NCBI RefSeq assembly: GCF_910592395.1
Contig: NC_088318.1
Coordinates: forward strand, 14,076,349 to 14,140,348
DNA length: 64,000 nucleotides
Reading direction: 5' to 3'
From: Lineus longissimus
Lineage: Eukaryota; Nemertea; Pilidiophora; Heteronemertea; Lineidae
Part shown: positions 24,301-39,300 of the stretch, piece after piece
Numbering within the stretch: position 1 is the first letter of the stretch
Layout of the letters: every line of letters begins with the position of its first letter
Made by a program: the position numbers and the translations under genes
Notes under the pieces: model-generated
Told to the model about the DNA's origin: nothing
The model's input: the letters and a program-made list of their open reading frames with translations, nothing else
Databases searched by the model: none

Positions 24301-27300
24301 TCTTCTGGTACGTCTTGTGATCTCATGATGCCGGGTATTGGATCGAGCGTCTTGGGACGTGGAAAATTAAAATAGTATCATCGGGAGAGGTGATAAAGGA
24401 AAGGAAGGATACGCGATGTCATATCATGTGATTAATCGGGTCGTTATGTAATGTGTCTGTCTCCTTTGAACCTGGCCTGATGTCTTAATCACCAATAACA
24501 TAAACAAAACACGCTGTGACATTTTTTCTCCTGAAGACAATGTTAAAGGGACAATGACATATTTTGACTCAATTAAAAGAAGGATTACACTATTACCAGT
24601 AGGTGGCAATAGCTAGCAGTCTAGCACACAAGAGATTTCCAGCCCATGGCAATTTCATAAAGAAAAGGTCATGATGATTTGATGATAGAAATCTTGAAGT
24701 TCAGATGGCAGAATATTTTTTAAATCTATATAATTTGACAAATATGTGAAAAACTTCTCAGGTGATCCAGACAAATATTGACACAAATTGTCTCATCGCC
24801 ATCTGTCTTGACAATAACTTGCTGCATCTTCGCATCCAGTTGTCAGGTGAAATGACAAGCCCGGAGCGCTGAAACAGGTCACGGGTTAACTCACTACATA
24901 TGCGCAATCAAATTACCCAATAACGCCACTGTGAAGATCAGCTAAAGCGATTACACTCAATTTTTGCCCGATATTGACAGCATTATCTAATGTCAACGGC
25001 TAATATTTTCATATTTCGCGTCGTAGCGGTAATGAACTCTGACACGACAATGGGCAAGATGATAAATCTTCAATCGATATAAGTCAATTTTGCCACGGGT
25101 GTCATATTCCGCCGAGATTTGTCATACGCGGGGGAAATTATCGTTACTCTTTTTGAATCTTCAATATTCGCCGAGATTATCGCCATAACGATAATGAAGT
25201 TTATTTATTAATGTCAAATGATATCGCCAGAGATGATCGTCAAGATCCAGAAATTGAATCAGCCGCCATTGAATACACTTAAGATACGAGAGGTAGCACC
25301 AAGGATTGTCTTTGCTGATGATATTGTTTTGAAGTTCAGCTCCAGGTGTACACTTGAGGTTTGTTAAAGGAAGAGACACGCTCTTGAGACAGAAACTGAA
25401 GACAAATGATCAGTTTGCTTGGCCTATGTGTTTTGTTTACTGACGCCAACAGTGTAGTCACCATCAGCATAGAAACACCAAAACATGGAGTAAAATGGCC
25501 GCCGATACCAATGCTTTACCTCATACAATGCATTCAAATCTGAATTTTTTTTCAGAAAGATCTTTGGACAGCCAGTCTGCCGGATAAACTCGATGAATAT
25601 TTCATATAAAATGCCCTGAGTAAACATAGCGATGTTATCCGAATTGCAAATATGACGTTGGTCATCTGGAAAAATCTCCGCGAAAGTAACGATGTAATTC
25701 CATGAAAGAGACAGTTCGGTTTGATATCTAATCCTCAAATCTGCATTGGATTTAAGGTCATCACCATCATCAGGGATATTTTAACCTTTTATGGTGCACT
25801 TAGAATGATTTTGTCACCACAAAGTAGATTGCTCTCGACCCCAATTATAAGCACAGCTCAAGATATTGCCATTATTTTGAAATCACATTTCAATTCACAC
25901 CATCAAATGTAGGATGATTTGGATGGACTTGTATGATTGTGGTCCCCTGGCCCTTTTTTAAAAAGCTGGGAAAATAAGGTCTATGAGTACATGGCCAAGG
26001 AGAGGCATACATTGAATGCAGAAACTCCTTCTCTATTTTCAATTCATTATGATCTTAATCTTATAATATCAATATCTATAGAATAAATATACAATTATAA
26101 TAGTATTTTAGGATGGATCAAAAACAGCTTAAATATCTTAAACATGATCTGATTAACAAACTTTGGCTAAAATGATTCTTTTTTCTCTCATGAATCCTTT
26201 AAGGAAAGTATTATTTTTAATTTCTATTGAATATATTTTGTAAATTTGGCAGAAAGATTATTCGGTCACTACAGATTATTTTGAGGGTGATTTTGATCTG
26301 AATAGAAAATGCTGAAAAGTATAGATAATACTTAAAGAAAATAGTTATAATTCCTTTCACAAACTTTTTGATACACCACTTATAACTCTGTCCCATGGAA
26401 AGATTTAAGTCAATCTTGTAGTATGACTTTTTCTGAGCTAAGGGAGGTTCAAATGTGTACTGTACAGCAATCTCTCTGATAAGGACACCACTGGAAACTT
26501 GCATCTTTTCGCAAACATTCAGGGTCATGAAATTAAAGGGTTTCACAGTATCACATGACAAGCAACCTTTTGCCCAAGCTAGTCCGACAACACTGTGTGA
26601 AACAGCTAGCTCTCTCTAGCTTCATGCTACGGATACGCGGCGTTATTAGCCATCAATATCGCATAAATATTTTAAAAGGTTTTGATAAATTCTCATGGCG
26701 GAGTCGTTTGCTCCATCAGTTGGAGTCTGAATGCATTTGTCACGTCTTAAAACACAAGATGGTAAACATCGTCATTTTCATGTCTGGAAGAACAAGCTGG
26801 GACGTTCTCACACGGATTAGACATTAACCCTTTATACTCAGACTACAAAGAATTAGATAAGGAGTTGATAACCTGACTGATAGATAAACTGTCCTTAAAG
26901 AGAGGTGTCCTATTGCAGAAGTCAAATCAAATGGAAGCAACCAATTCTGACCAGAAACAGTGTCATTGATAGAGATGGCACTAAAAGTATCAAAACTAAT
27001 ACAACGTCCGAATACCTTCTCAACTTTTCATCACGTCTCATTTCATTACCAGGTTATCATACTAATTTCCTCCAAGATTAATTAGAAATTATTTCAAAAT
27101 ATCTCCACGCAGGTGAAGGAATTCATAAATTATTCATTACAGGATAAAATTTGCCTTTGTATTATAATGTATTAATAGTATACCTGGCCATAAGGTTCCA
27201 AGACAATGTGGTTATTGCAATTTGAGAGTCTTGTTTGCCCGCCCAGGAGTCATGAGAAATACCAAGTCATTTCCATTTTGTGAATAATGCCAGCATATTA

Positions 27301-30300
27301 GCCAAAGTACAGAAAAAAGTCGCATAAATCTGTATGTCAACAAACCACACCAAGAAACCATACATATTCTCATATTCAGAAGCTTATACCAAAATGGTAA
27401 AACAAATTCTCTCGGAATGTTATGACCTTTCTATCAACATTGAACAACAAGTATTTAGATTCGACAATTTTTTGTTCCGTCCAGGCCAATCCTTGGTCAT
27501 AAAATTAAACAAAAATTTATGATTACATCAGAATTTAGTGACAATTTTCCAAACATGGCACTGTTCTCCAGGTTGGTTGGGTTGGTTGATAGAAACCCGT
27601 CTGAGCAGATCAAAGAGCGTAAAGCGAAATCTATTAAATATTCCACCAATTTATTTATTGTCGACCTTTTTGTCTTTTGTGATTGTTCAATGGGTTATAT
27701 CATAAATGATGGAATTGTTGATGCGTTCTGTTGCACATATGTTTAGTTTTCCATGTTTTTCTTAAGCATTGTACACAGAAAATTAGGCCCATTTAAAAGC
27801 AAAATGCCCACAGGCGATAATTTTAAGGTGTTAGGTAGATATTTGCTAGGGACATGGAAACCCAACAAAAATTATTTGCTTTATTGAAATTTCCATATTG
27901 ACTTTTGTGAGGTATGAGTAGAGGAAGTCGTTTAAACTTGTGAAAACCTATTTCCCTATTTATGAATAAACTGTTTGCAAAACTAAGTAGTCGACAAAAT
28001 TGTCACTAAATGAGCAGGCAAATGTAAAAGATGACAACATCGTTTCAATTCAAGGTCTTTCAGTGGGAACAGATGGCGTCTGCCCGCATTTACCAGGGTC
28101 CAAATTCGAGGGGCAAAATCAAAAATAAATATAAGCCTAATTTACATTTTATGGACCCTGGCTGTCATATTTTAAGCCTGTCAAAAGGACCTTTTATACC
28201 GACCCAAGTTTTCACTGTAATTTTGTCCCGTCTCCTGAAACGCCCAAAGCCCTTGCATCTTTTTCGCATCTTTTTGTTTTGTAACAGGTGCCCAGTGGGG
28301 GAGCGGCACAGATGGCGATCAAAACCAGCGCCCCGACATTATCTCAAAAGATGAAAGATGTCCCATAACCGCGATTCATCCATAACTATTTTTATAAAGC
28401 AATGTCGCAGCTTATCAATGGCACTTTGTTACCTCTTTTGAGAGGAGAGTGATGCTGAAATGATTATGGCAGACGTCAATTTGACAAACTGTTTTACTAA
28501 TAATAACTAATCAGGAACTTGACATCTTGGGCAGTGATCGAATGATTGGGGACATAGACAGTACCTCATCAAGCAGATTCCAAAACGGCACATGCTGTCA
28601 TAACTATATGAAAGATGCCTGTACCAAGAGGAGAAAGCACAGAAAGTGAGCAAATCGGTCCTCCTGCTACAAATCGGTCCTGCCTGTGTATACCTACTGA
28701 ATCCCAGTCCAGTTGAGAAATGATCGCTTCTTTCCAACAGATGACAAAAAGAGTGCAGAATTTTGAAAATTCAACTTTATAGCAGGAAATGCTTTGTCCC
28801 TCTCGTAGACCATTATGACAGTTATGTAATAACCGCCAAAACACCCTGCTTGATGCTTTGAAAAGTTGTCACCATTGACTAATACTGGCCCTGAATAGAG
28901 GGAAAATAATTGTCAAATATAATGCCAAGAACGATAAAAGAAAAATCCCTTAAATTCCATTGTGTTTCAGTTCAACTTAATCAGAGCTTGCAACACTTTC
29001 CCAAGTAGATTTACCTACAATTTAAGGTCAAGTTCGATTGGACCACAATGGTTAACCGGTTCAACTTAACTACAGCAACTGACTATGTACATTATTCAAT
29101 GAATTTGTACTGTATTTTGGTCTTTTGTGGTTGAAAAACTCTCTGCTTGGTTAGTTGCATTAAAGTTAAGAGTTATTGTGCGGATATGAGGGAGTAACCA
29201 TCATTATGTAATTCTTACAGGAGGTCTCGCTCAAACGCATTGATAGGGGAATTGTTGCTCCCTCTTCAAAGTTGTAAATTGTTTTTGGGAGATTTTTATG
29301 TTATGTAACAATTATTGTTGTTAGATTGTGGCTGGAAGCCATGACTACACTGGTCATAGTCACTGGGCTGGTCAAGACTTTTAGGTAATATCATTTTGTG
29401 CTGCAGCCACTATTGCATATTCTACAGTACGGTATCAAAGTTGAGTTATTGGGATCTGTTATCCAGTGTTATCAAAGACCCTCATTAGCAGAAAATGAAA
29501 TCAGAGACCATACAATGTATTCTCTTATTAATAAAAAACTTATGTATACAAAGCTCAGGTAAAATTTATAACAGGCATTTCTGATTCTTATATTGGCCTG
29601 TTATAAACCATTGTTTTGGTGACAGTATTCAATTCATATCAATGCACAGAAACACTTAAGCCATCTATCATCAATGTTGCAGCTCTTGATTTATGACCCG
29701 ATGTAAAATTCCAGCTTTGCTCTCGCTTCACTCACAGAAATCCCGAATGCCTTTGAGAGACCACAAAGTCAAGCCCAGAATAATAATTATTATTAATAAT
29801 CATGAAGCTGGGCAAGAGATGTACCAAGGGGCAGATAACGCCACGAGATAGATCATCTAATAGGAGCTTATGGATTCTATAATAAGGACTATCAATATGG
29901 TGCTATAGCAGTTAAGACACCCTCAGAATACACACTGTTATAACGCCTTACACGATGAGCGCTATGAATTATGATGCATCATGGGATTCTTATACAAGTC
30001 GTGATGTAATCTCGTAAAATATGTGTTTGTTTTGTAGGATGCTGAGCAGTTTTCGACATTCAAACTTTCATAAAGACTTGAGACGACCAGCGAAAAACCC
30101 TGAAAACTTTCGACATGTACTCCAAATTAGATTGCAGAATGAAGTCTTTTGCGCTATAAGGCATGTTATTTTCACTTAGAACTGTACTTGCAGAGATCAA
30201 TTTGGACCCCAGAGCAGCAAAACAAGGCATGTTACTCTTGACTGATACTGTACTTGGAGAGATCGACTCTGACCCTGGAATAGCCAAACAAGACATGTTA

Positions 30301-33300
30301 CACATGGCTAATACTGTACAAAGGATGATGCCAGCCTATACTTACAGACAAAATCGATAATATAGACCATCACCAGAAGATGATATGACCCTCTTGCCAT
30401 ATTTACGTCCGGGCCAGCCTAAAGTAACATCTTCGCGGCCACCGAGGTGGAAGAGATCACTCGTGATTTCCTTAATTTAGATGATAACTTACGCGGGCAT
30501 CATCTCGCGATGGGAGCTGTCACCGCCTGACATCGTTTAATACGGGAAGATTTATGACGAAAGATTTTGCGTGGGTCTGGCTTACCTTTGCCACCTTCAA
30601 GGAACTTGAACGTCAGAACTTGGCAGGTTACTAAATGATGGCAACATCCCAATCCTAACACTTCAAACCAAAGCTCGTTCAAACCCCCACCTCCTTATCA
30701 AATGAGGGAGTAATTAAGGTCACCTTTATCCCTTGATTCTTATATGTTCATATGCCAAACGTCAGGGCAATTTTACTGATAACAGGTTACACCTCAGTGC
30801 TCTTACTTCTAGAGTGGTAACCTGAGGTTGCACATCAGGACCTTCTGTCTCAACAGCTTATTTCCTTGTGTATATTTTCTTAAGCTTTCAAGCCATGATG
30901 ATGGTCATCCGATTTGACCATTATGGTTAATCAAAGTATCGTATCACAGTAATTGACCCCCTTCCCCCTCACGTTGCGAGATCCAACCCATAACAATGCA
31001 TATGAATCACCGTCATAATTCCTCATTTCGCCATGTCACCTTAATTTGTACGCGACTTATCCCAAACTGGAAAATCGCTTGGCGAGGCATCACAATTTGC
31101 GAACAGTGAGGTCAATTAATGGGTTCAAAGATGATGACCGATCTTGTAGGGCTTTTCTAATCAAGGTACAGAAGCTGGATCAAGCGCCATGTCATGAGGA
31201 AATATGGCATCTCAATTCATTGAGCCTTCTGCTTTTTGGCAGAGCGTGCCGTGGAATCCACCTCTACAGCAGAGAGTGCAAAGTATGATGGAGAAGTGTA
31301 TTTCCTGAGGTCACACAAAACATTCAGCTTTAATCAAATTGAAAAAGCACGTGAAACGTTCAGTGACTAAATACCATACCTGGGATTGAAAAACGACGCC
31401 AATGTTTAAAAATTCGAGTCGATATGAAATTATCCATCTCATGAGCTCAGGAAAATGCAAGAGCGGGCCATCGAATATTTTCAACGGAACAGACGCAAAT
31501 ATTAATATGACCAAGCTGCACAGACATGAGACGACAGTTTGTTCATATTTCAAAAAAATAATATTTACGTCCTGTGTCAAGATAAAGGACATTTTTGAAT
31601 ATATTGTGAAAAACAATTTATGGATCGCAGTCTGTCATAAAACACTAATTCACAATTTTATTGTCATTCTGGCCTCATTTTTACAAAAAGATTGTTGCTA
31701 AATCTAATATTCCTATTTATGATATGAAATATTGTTTGGCACTCCCTATTTGAGACTATAATTCCTTTCGAAACGATTAAGAATTCTTTCCCCAACTGCT
31801 ATTGTCCAAGCCCTTCGTGAACTTTGCAGTGCACATAAATTATGGAATATGAATACCTCAACGTTGTATCACCTCACAAAAAAATTATTTCGGGAATGAG
31901 TTATAACGTCGTCAATGAAGTCATGCTCGAAAATGATCATTGTGAAAATTCATTTATTTTTACATTACTCATCCAAAAAAAGTTGTAATTCTCACTTGAT
32001 CGACCAAAAAAAATTTTTAATATTTTTTTTGAAACAAACTTTTTTCCTATAGGTATATGAAGTACAATTTTATTTTTTTCAGAAAGCTATGAAACGGTAA
32101 ATTTAACAAATCGGCTTTGACAACAGGTCTGCTTCTAAAAAAGCTCTTTTATAATTGCTTCTGGTCAAGTTAGTAAAACTGGAGCAACAGTGTACGGCAT
32201 GCCTGACACCATACACAGTCCAAGTCACAATTGACATCCTTCCTGCTTCGCGTCTGTGTGTGCCAATGACACTCTTATCACTCTATGGATTAAGGGATGT
32301 CAATTGTGATTTGGACTGTAAAGTACTTGCATGAACTTATCTTTGCAAAATGCGTAGATGAAATCCCAAATAAAAATATGTATTTCTTACTAGGCCCTTC
32401 AGTCATACCACTGTCAAACCCCAGAGGGGACATAAGCCAATCAAGCGATAATATAAGCCATAGGCCTTGGCTTATTGCCCGCAAAACATTTATGGTTTTC
32501 ATGACATCCTTGCTAGTACCCCACACATCAAAACAAGTACAGGCCTAAAACGGATTGGAAAAAATTAAGTTTCTTGTGTTAACTTGTATGAAGAAGGGCC
32601 TAAAAATGTTTTTGTATCTATGATAAGTACAGCTTTTTCATTTGGTTGTCACACAATTAAAAGGGCTTCGTTGGCCAAACGTTTCCTCTTGTCTGGATTA
32701 GGAATTATATATTTTCGTAAGCAGAGGAAAGAAATATTTGGAGTAATTTGGTTTTACTGTAAATTCTAACATCAATATTGAAGGTTAGCTCACCAGTTGA
32801 GTCCCTTTACAAAGAAATGCTATTTGGTATTGAAAATACCAGGAGGAAACAATCATATAAGTTATGCGGAATATATAAATAAGATCTGACAAACAATCTG
32901 AATTGGAGTCATGTTAGGAAAATATTCCCCCAATGATGTTTTTTAGGTTAACATCACAATTTATCTAACGAATTTGTATACTTTTAATAGGTTGGTTGAA
33001 GATTGTTTGAAAATGTTCCTCGAATGTGTGCATTAGATTTGAAGTCACTCTCGGCCTGTCTTATTGAATTTAAGCTAGAACGTCAACACATGAAACTTTC
33101 ATGGTCAATTTCTGAGATTTTGAAATAAGGTGGGATCTGCTTATGGAAATGACTTCGACTTTGAGATTATCACGATTTTCGAAAAAGGGTGTGCTCAATT
33201 GGAAGAAAGGCCAAATAAATTTGTATCATCGGTGGAATTTGCCCGGGCACGAAAACACCACAGAGAATCTTATGCAACTTTTTATGTATATAATTGTTAG

Positions 33301-36300
33301 CACAATAATAAAACCCATATTCAAAGGCGAAAAATGCAAGAGGGTCATGTATATATGAATAATGTCTATAATTGAGAAGCGGAATGTGTTTTTATTTTAT
33401 TTTAATGTTAGTTATTTGCAAGTGGTTATGTAAGATTCAGATAATGGGTTTTCATGTTTATTGATATGAGAGAGTTCAACATGAGACGGAATGCATTCAA
33501 TGAAAATTGAGCAAATTTGTTCAAAACTTATAACTATGAAAACGAAATGAAGCATTCTGTCAACCTTGGCGGGTTATTGCAGAGCAAGCAGAATTGTCAT
33601 CAATCAGAGTTGCAGAGGGCGCCACAAATTACTATTTGTGAGGAAGTCTACACAATATGCAAAAAACAGCCGAGATTGCAGTGTACATTTTCAACTGCAC
33701 ATCAGAACTGCCCCCTATACACGAACACAGCAGATAGTGCCGGCAACAATTCCAAATACTCCTCCTTTAACAGAAATCCACAACCGATATATTCTTTGAA
33801 TAATAACAATCACATCAAATGCTTGAATACGCAATCAGATTTCAAATTGAATTATTTTTAATATAATGAAATGCTCATTGTGCTATTATTGGATAAGTGT
33901 AATTAAATAACAATTAATGAATCGTTAAGAACTGCACATGTGAATCTGTCATCGGATAGATGGATGGCCATTTGCCATTCATAAAAAACTTTAACCCTTC
34001 AAGTCCAAGTGCAACTTTTCCAAAAATACCTGAGATATAAGACTACACACATATCTCAAAAGGTTTGCTTGCAAGATTAAAACCAACATATTCATGAAGG
34101 GACTATTTCACTATCATGGTGTTTAAACACTCTCAAACACTAAAAGTGAGCAAAAGGCAGGAGCCAAATAGGTTAAATAAAGTTACACATAGTCACTGAT
34201 AGGGGTCTCTTTTATCTCACATTACACTAGAACTATTCATGCTTGCACAAGTACTAATCAATCACTCAATCAAACTAGACTATTAGTCCACTAAATGCAT
34301 ATCTATAACCTGGAGACCTCCAATTTGACCCCCTATATCATCCCTATGGTCCACCTTTAAGAAATATTTCAGCATCGCTTCGAATTTTCTTCAAAACTAT
34401 CTAAACTAAACATGATGCCTCTACTAATCTTCTTCATACCGTGTTAAAATCACTTCCCTGAAAAATGTTATCTCGAATGAGGTGTTCTTTTCACTCTGAC
34501 ATGGCATATCTCAAGGCTGTGCCGGTTTAAATATTTTATTTACAGAGTTTTATAGAGTTCTTTCTCAGTGGTCAAGTAAAAGAAATATTCCTCACCGATC
34601 AATCAAGATTCTGTGGAATGGGTTATTTTGTAAGATATTTGAGAATATTTTTGAAGTTATGCAGGTGGTATCAGGGATGAGGCGATATTTCAAAGTTGTT
34701 TTCAAAATACTCAAGAATTTCGGTGAAGGAATTCACCAATGATTTACATGTATTTCATCAAGGACCCCATCTTAAACTCTTTGACCAACATGGCCGTTAA
34801 CCTACGTTTTACACAGTGAACCATCGACTACCGGTGACGTAGATCTACGTTTAACTTTCACTTCGTCAGGAAGCCATCAGATCCAATTTTTTTGGCACTG
34901 AAGGTCAAAGCGTAAGGGTTTTAGTAAAGCACCGTGCAAACAGGCAATTAGTTATCGCAACCTGTGACAAAGCCAAGACAACAATTGCACTCGACATGTT
35001 GTCATGGATCTATCGGAGGTCCCAGCAACTGAAATCGCATGTTTGCACTCATGCGTCGATCATTCCACTAAAAGGCTCAAAGTGACTCATAGTGTTGATG
35101 GCTCACTTCCAACTTAAAAAGTATACTGAAGATCATACGTCGATATAATTTCCATAATTTCTTGGGAAGATTACAGCATTACTCAATCTAGATCTGTCAT
35201 CATGGCATATAAAACCCGAAAAGTGGCTCCATTAGAAATATTATTGCCACTGATGGCCACTATAAGAATATTTCCTTACGTAACATTTTTGAGTACGCCA
35301 ATTATGACTTAAGTACAGCATATTATGGTTCGTCTTGGACTGTACAAGTAAGAATACATGTAAACAAGGAATGCTTGTTTTTGAACTCGGAGCTTAGCTC
35401 AGGCAATGCTATCAAGACAAACTAAGCCATAATTTCAGTCAAAAAGAAACTGCAGCAAGACACACATCTTCAGTAACGACTGCTTTGAAAGAATCCAGCG
35501 ATGCCAATGAGCAAAGGCAAAAAGTCCAGTGATACACACCACTTTGAAAACCGTATTTGAAACTGAATATGAACAGAAAATGATTATCTTCAACCGTCAT
35601 GACCAGACAATTTATGATTTTCATACAATTTAGTAAAATGTATGGCAATTTTCATGCTCGAAATTCCAGATTGGCGTAAATACCATAGCGAAAGTGATAT
35701 ATAGGTGTACATTACTAAATATATGATTTTAAGTTTGTAATCACTGATATGGTATGCAAAGGTGCTTCGAAATGTCTAGGTACATCCGAAACAGATGGTT
35801 ATTGGCACGTTATCTCTCTTCCCCTCGGTGGATCCATAAACTAGCGTTATAGAATATTCCGGTAGTAAAGTTATGATCTTGTTATTCAAAAGTGCTGTGG
35901 TCGTTTCTTTCGAAGCGTGGAGATATCTTAACGTTGGTGTTAATCGGATGTGTCTGCTCAGAATGCCTCCATTTTATACCTGATTCAAGTGGGTTCCACA
36001 AAGAATTTACTGGCATTTCCAGTACGTTTATGAAAGGTTATCAAGAAAAGAACATAAAAGTTTACAACTTAGGTTGAAGGTATTTCATATTAAATTTCAC
36101 TTGGAAGAAATGTTGCACTCTTGTAAAGACCTCTCATGGAATTTACAGGGGAGTTTTTAACGTCAAGTTGAAATTTTTTGCATTTGATTTCACTTTCAGA
36201 TGTATACCTGCAGCGCCATCTATATTGACAATGTATTCTTCACTAGCGCTGACCCTGCATTACCTCCTGTTACCCCTCCTTTAAGGACAACCCGCTTTAT

Positions 36301-39300
36301 GGGTTCATCAGAATTTTTAACCTTGACTGACCTCGTTATTGTCATAGTGATAAGAATCGACCACATTTGCATTCATAGAACCTGCTCCAAACATGCTATT
36401 ATTTCATCATTCATAGCCCTAAATCGCTACGTTTTATGAAACATATTTCAAAATATCAATAGTATTATGGAGATGTGCGGTCCAATATGGCTCATTACGG
36501 ACGAAACGCGCCCGAAGGATCGCTATTAGTTCTCGATATGAATCTATAACTCTGTGGCTTTTGAGCCACCATATCAGGAAACGGAAGAATTATACGATAT
36601 TGGCGATTCATCATATACAACAAGGGTAGTTACGGGTCCCCGTGGACTGGTCGTGATGGATTCGGTATACCAATGACCGGATTTTGCCGGCCACAATTTC
36701 GACTGGACATGTTTTTTTGTCCCCAGAGAGAGGGATTGAGAGTACGTCTGTCTCGATATTCAGTAGGAATAGACTCTCGAACCATCGGATCTATTTTCAG
36801 TAAATCAAAGAACATTGCTCTGGGATGACATCATATTGAAGAGCTTAGACGCAAATGTCACTAATTTGCGATTTAAAGGGGTACGCCATTCGTAATTACT
36901 TGCAGCAGTGTACAGAGCTTACATGTAGAGGCTATTTGCAGGATGCTGCCTTTATCTCAATCAAACTTTTGCACTTTTTCTGCAACACTCTATATACAGC
37001 TCAGATGACTACTCCAGAGAAATCAAAACTCCATCCATAAATCGCCATGCCATATTTTCCCAAGACCGGATAAAATCACTCCTCCTGTTTTTCCAAGCAT
37101 TAAGATTATGTCCAATTATTATGAATTTTTAATTGTGCATTCAGAGCAATGTATAAACAGGCTTAAATGATGCTTTATTCCCCAAAGTCAATATTAAGAT
37201 TTGTCTCAACACTTTTTCATCCCCTGCATCAATAATTCAAGTTTCCTTCAGAAGTCATGACACATACCAACAGATCATAATTGGTCTCCACGCAATAGTA
37301 CGGGAAAAGTTGGCCCAAGTTTAAGAAAACGGATTCTGAAAACTCTACACTCTGTTAATTGGCAAGTCCAGAGATGTTACAATTGGGGTGAAATGAGGTG
37401 AATTGCTATGGGACTCAGGGAAACAATCAAACAATCAGTCAAGAAACAATAACAAAGTTAATTGAGGAAGCAAGCACAAACCTTTTCCCAAGGAAGTTCC
37501 CTTTTTTAAGGCCAAATGGGAGCAAGAAAAATAACACAACACTAGAGCAGAATTGGAGGTGTAAATAGCTCTGACAAGCACAATCTCTTGGGTCCAGTGG
37601 ATACCATGTGTTCCTGAGGAATGAAAATGCCCCTCCAATTTACAAATAACCCCCTGGTCCAGGGTCCTTTTTGGTCCCTTTATAAAATTGTCCACCCCAA
37701 CTTGATACAATGAACATAGCATACACCTATTCAATGTGTTCTCAAAATGTGATGACGATTTGACCTTGATCTATATCATAATACTATAAGGCGGCTCGCT
37801 AAAGTGCCATTTGGGGGTCGTGTTTCGTCTCGAAATTTTGCACGTTTGCAGGTGATATGTTATCCTGATGCAACGTCATGTTTATTTTCGGAAATTTACT
37901 TCAGCGGAGCAGTAATGAGGGATTTTTAATCGGACACGGTCAATTCTCCTTATCACTCACGGAAGCCAAGCCATTGCTGTTCAGTTATGCAGGGGATTAA
38001 TGAATCACCTGCACTCCCTGTGGGGTGAATAACACTACCTGTTGAACGGCTGGCTGTAGGGGGATGATTGGAACAGCCTGTACACGTGTTGACCTGCTGA
38101 ACCAAGGTTAATGTTATTTTCAATCCACGATTGTAGGTCACCTGATCTTCGAGATTTCGCGGGAAAGAAATTGTAAACAAACGCATGTGTGCAGTTCAAA
38201 TGTAAACAAAAATGTATTTTGATACTTTTGGTTGCTGGACTTGGGTTTTCCCGCAGTAAGGAGCTGGGGTCAAATTGATGGTCTATCGTATATTGGTACT
38301 GTATTAGCCAGAGCGAGCCCTTGATTATGAAGGGATTTCCAAATTAAAGGTTACAATGGTATGTTAATGTGCTCACCACAGCTTTCAAAACTTGATGTAT
38401 CTGAAGAGGCACTCTGAACTTGGCATGGCCTTATCAAGGAGCTGCTCACGGTGCTGAACTTCTAGCTTGCCTGTCGACTAAGTGCCTTGCCCGAGATCAT
38501 GCTACATGTAGGAGGAGCACGCATTTTAAAGTTTTAGTAGTGATAGTGCAATTGGTCCGAGCCATTTGGAGGCCGACATGTGAAGGCCTATATGGGTTCT
38601 CCTTCATCTCCGTATAAAAAGGGGCATATTGCTGACTAAGGAACGAGGTATATTCACATTGCCTCATCATCTCATTCGGACCAATTGATTTACTTTTATA
38701 TGCACGCATACAGCACGCCACAGGGTCCGAGTCTGTGGACAAATGGTTGGTTTAATTTGTCTCTTCGATATTGCTCCTTTGATATTGCATTATATTTTCA
38801 TTGCAATTCAATCTATTCAAGGTATAGCCCATTTGAACCTGCCTGCGCCACGGGTACAATGCTAGTAAAGGTTATAAGCCTCCCAAACAAGCTAGACCCC
38901 CTTAGCTCAGTGAAGATTGACCTGAAGCACAATGACAAAACTCCTTTGCCATTATACATTTGTATCAGTCAAGAGTATAACAGAGCTGTTAAAGCATGGA
39001 GTTATATTTATACCTCCATGGTTAAAGGGACTTTGCAATCTCAGAGCATTGTGTGTGAAGATGTGTTCAAGGTACCAGGTAACAAATAATGGCCAAATCA
39101 CACGGGGGAGTTTACCTTTAAGCGGTCAAGACATCTTCATGAGGCGTACCACCCAGCAGATCCAAACAATGGCTGCAATAACGAAGACGCCAGCTTCGTC
39201 GATGAACAGCATCTCCTCGTCATTGCAATCGATGAGTGCTCACGACCCGACCAAATCAACCAGTTAGTGTCCAAATCAATAGATGGCACTAGTTGTGTCA

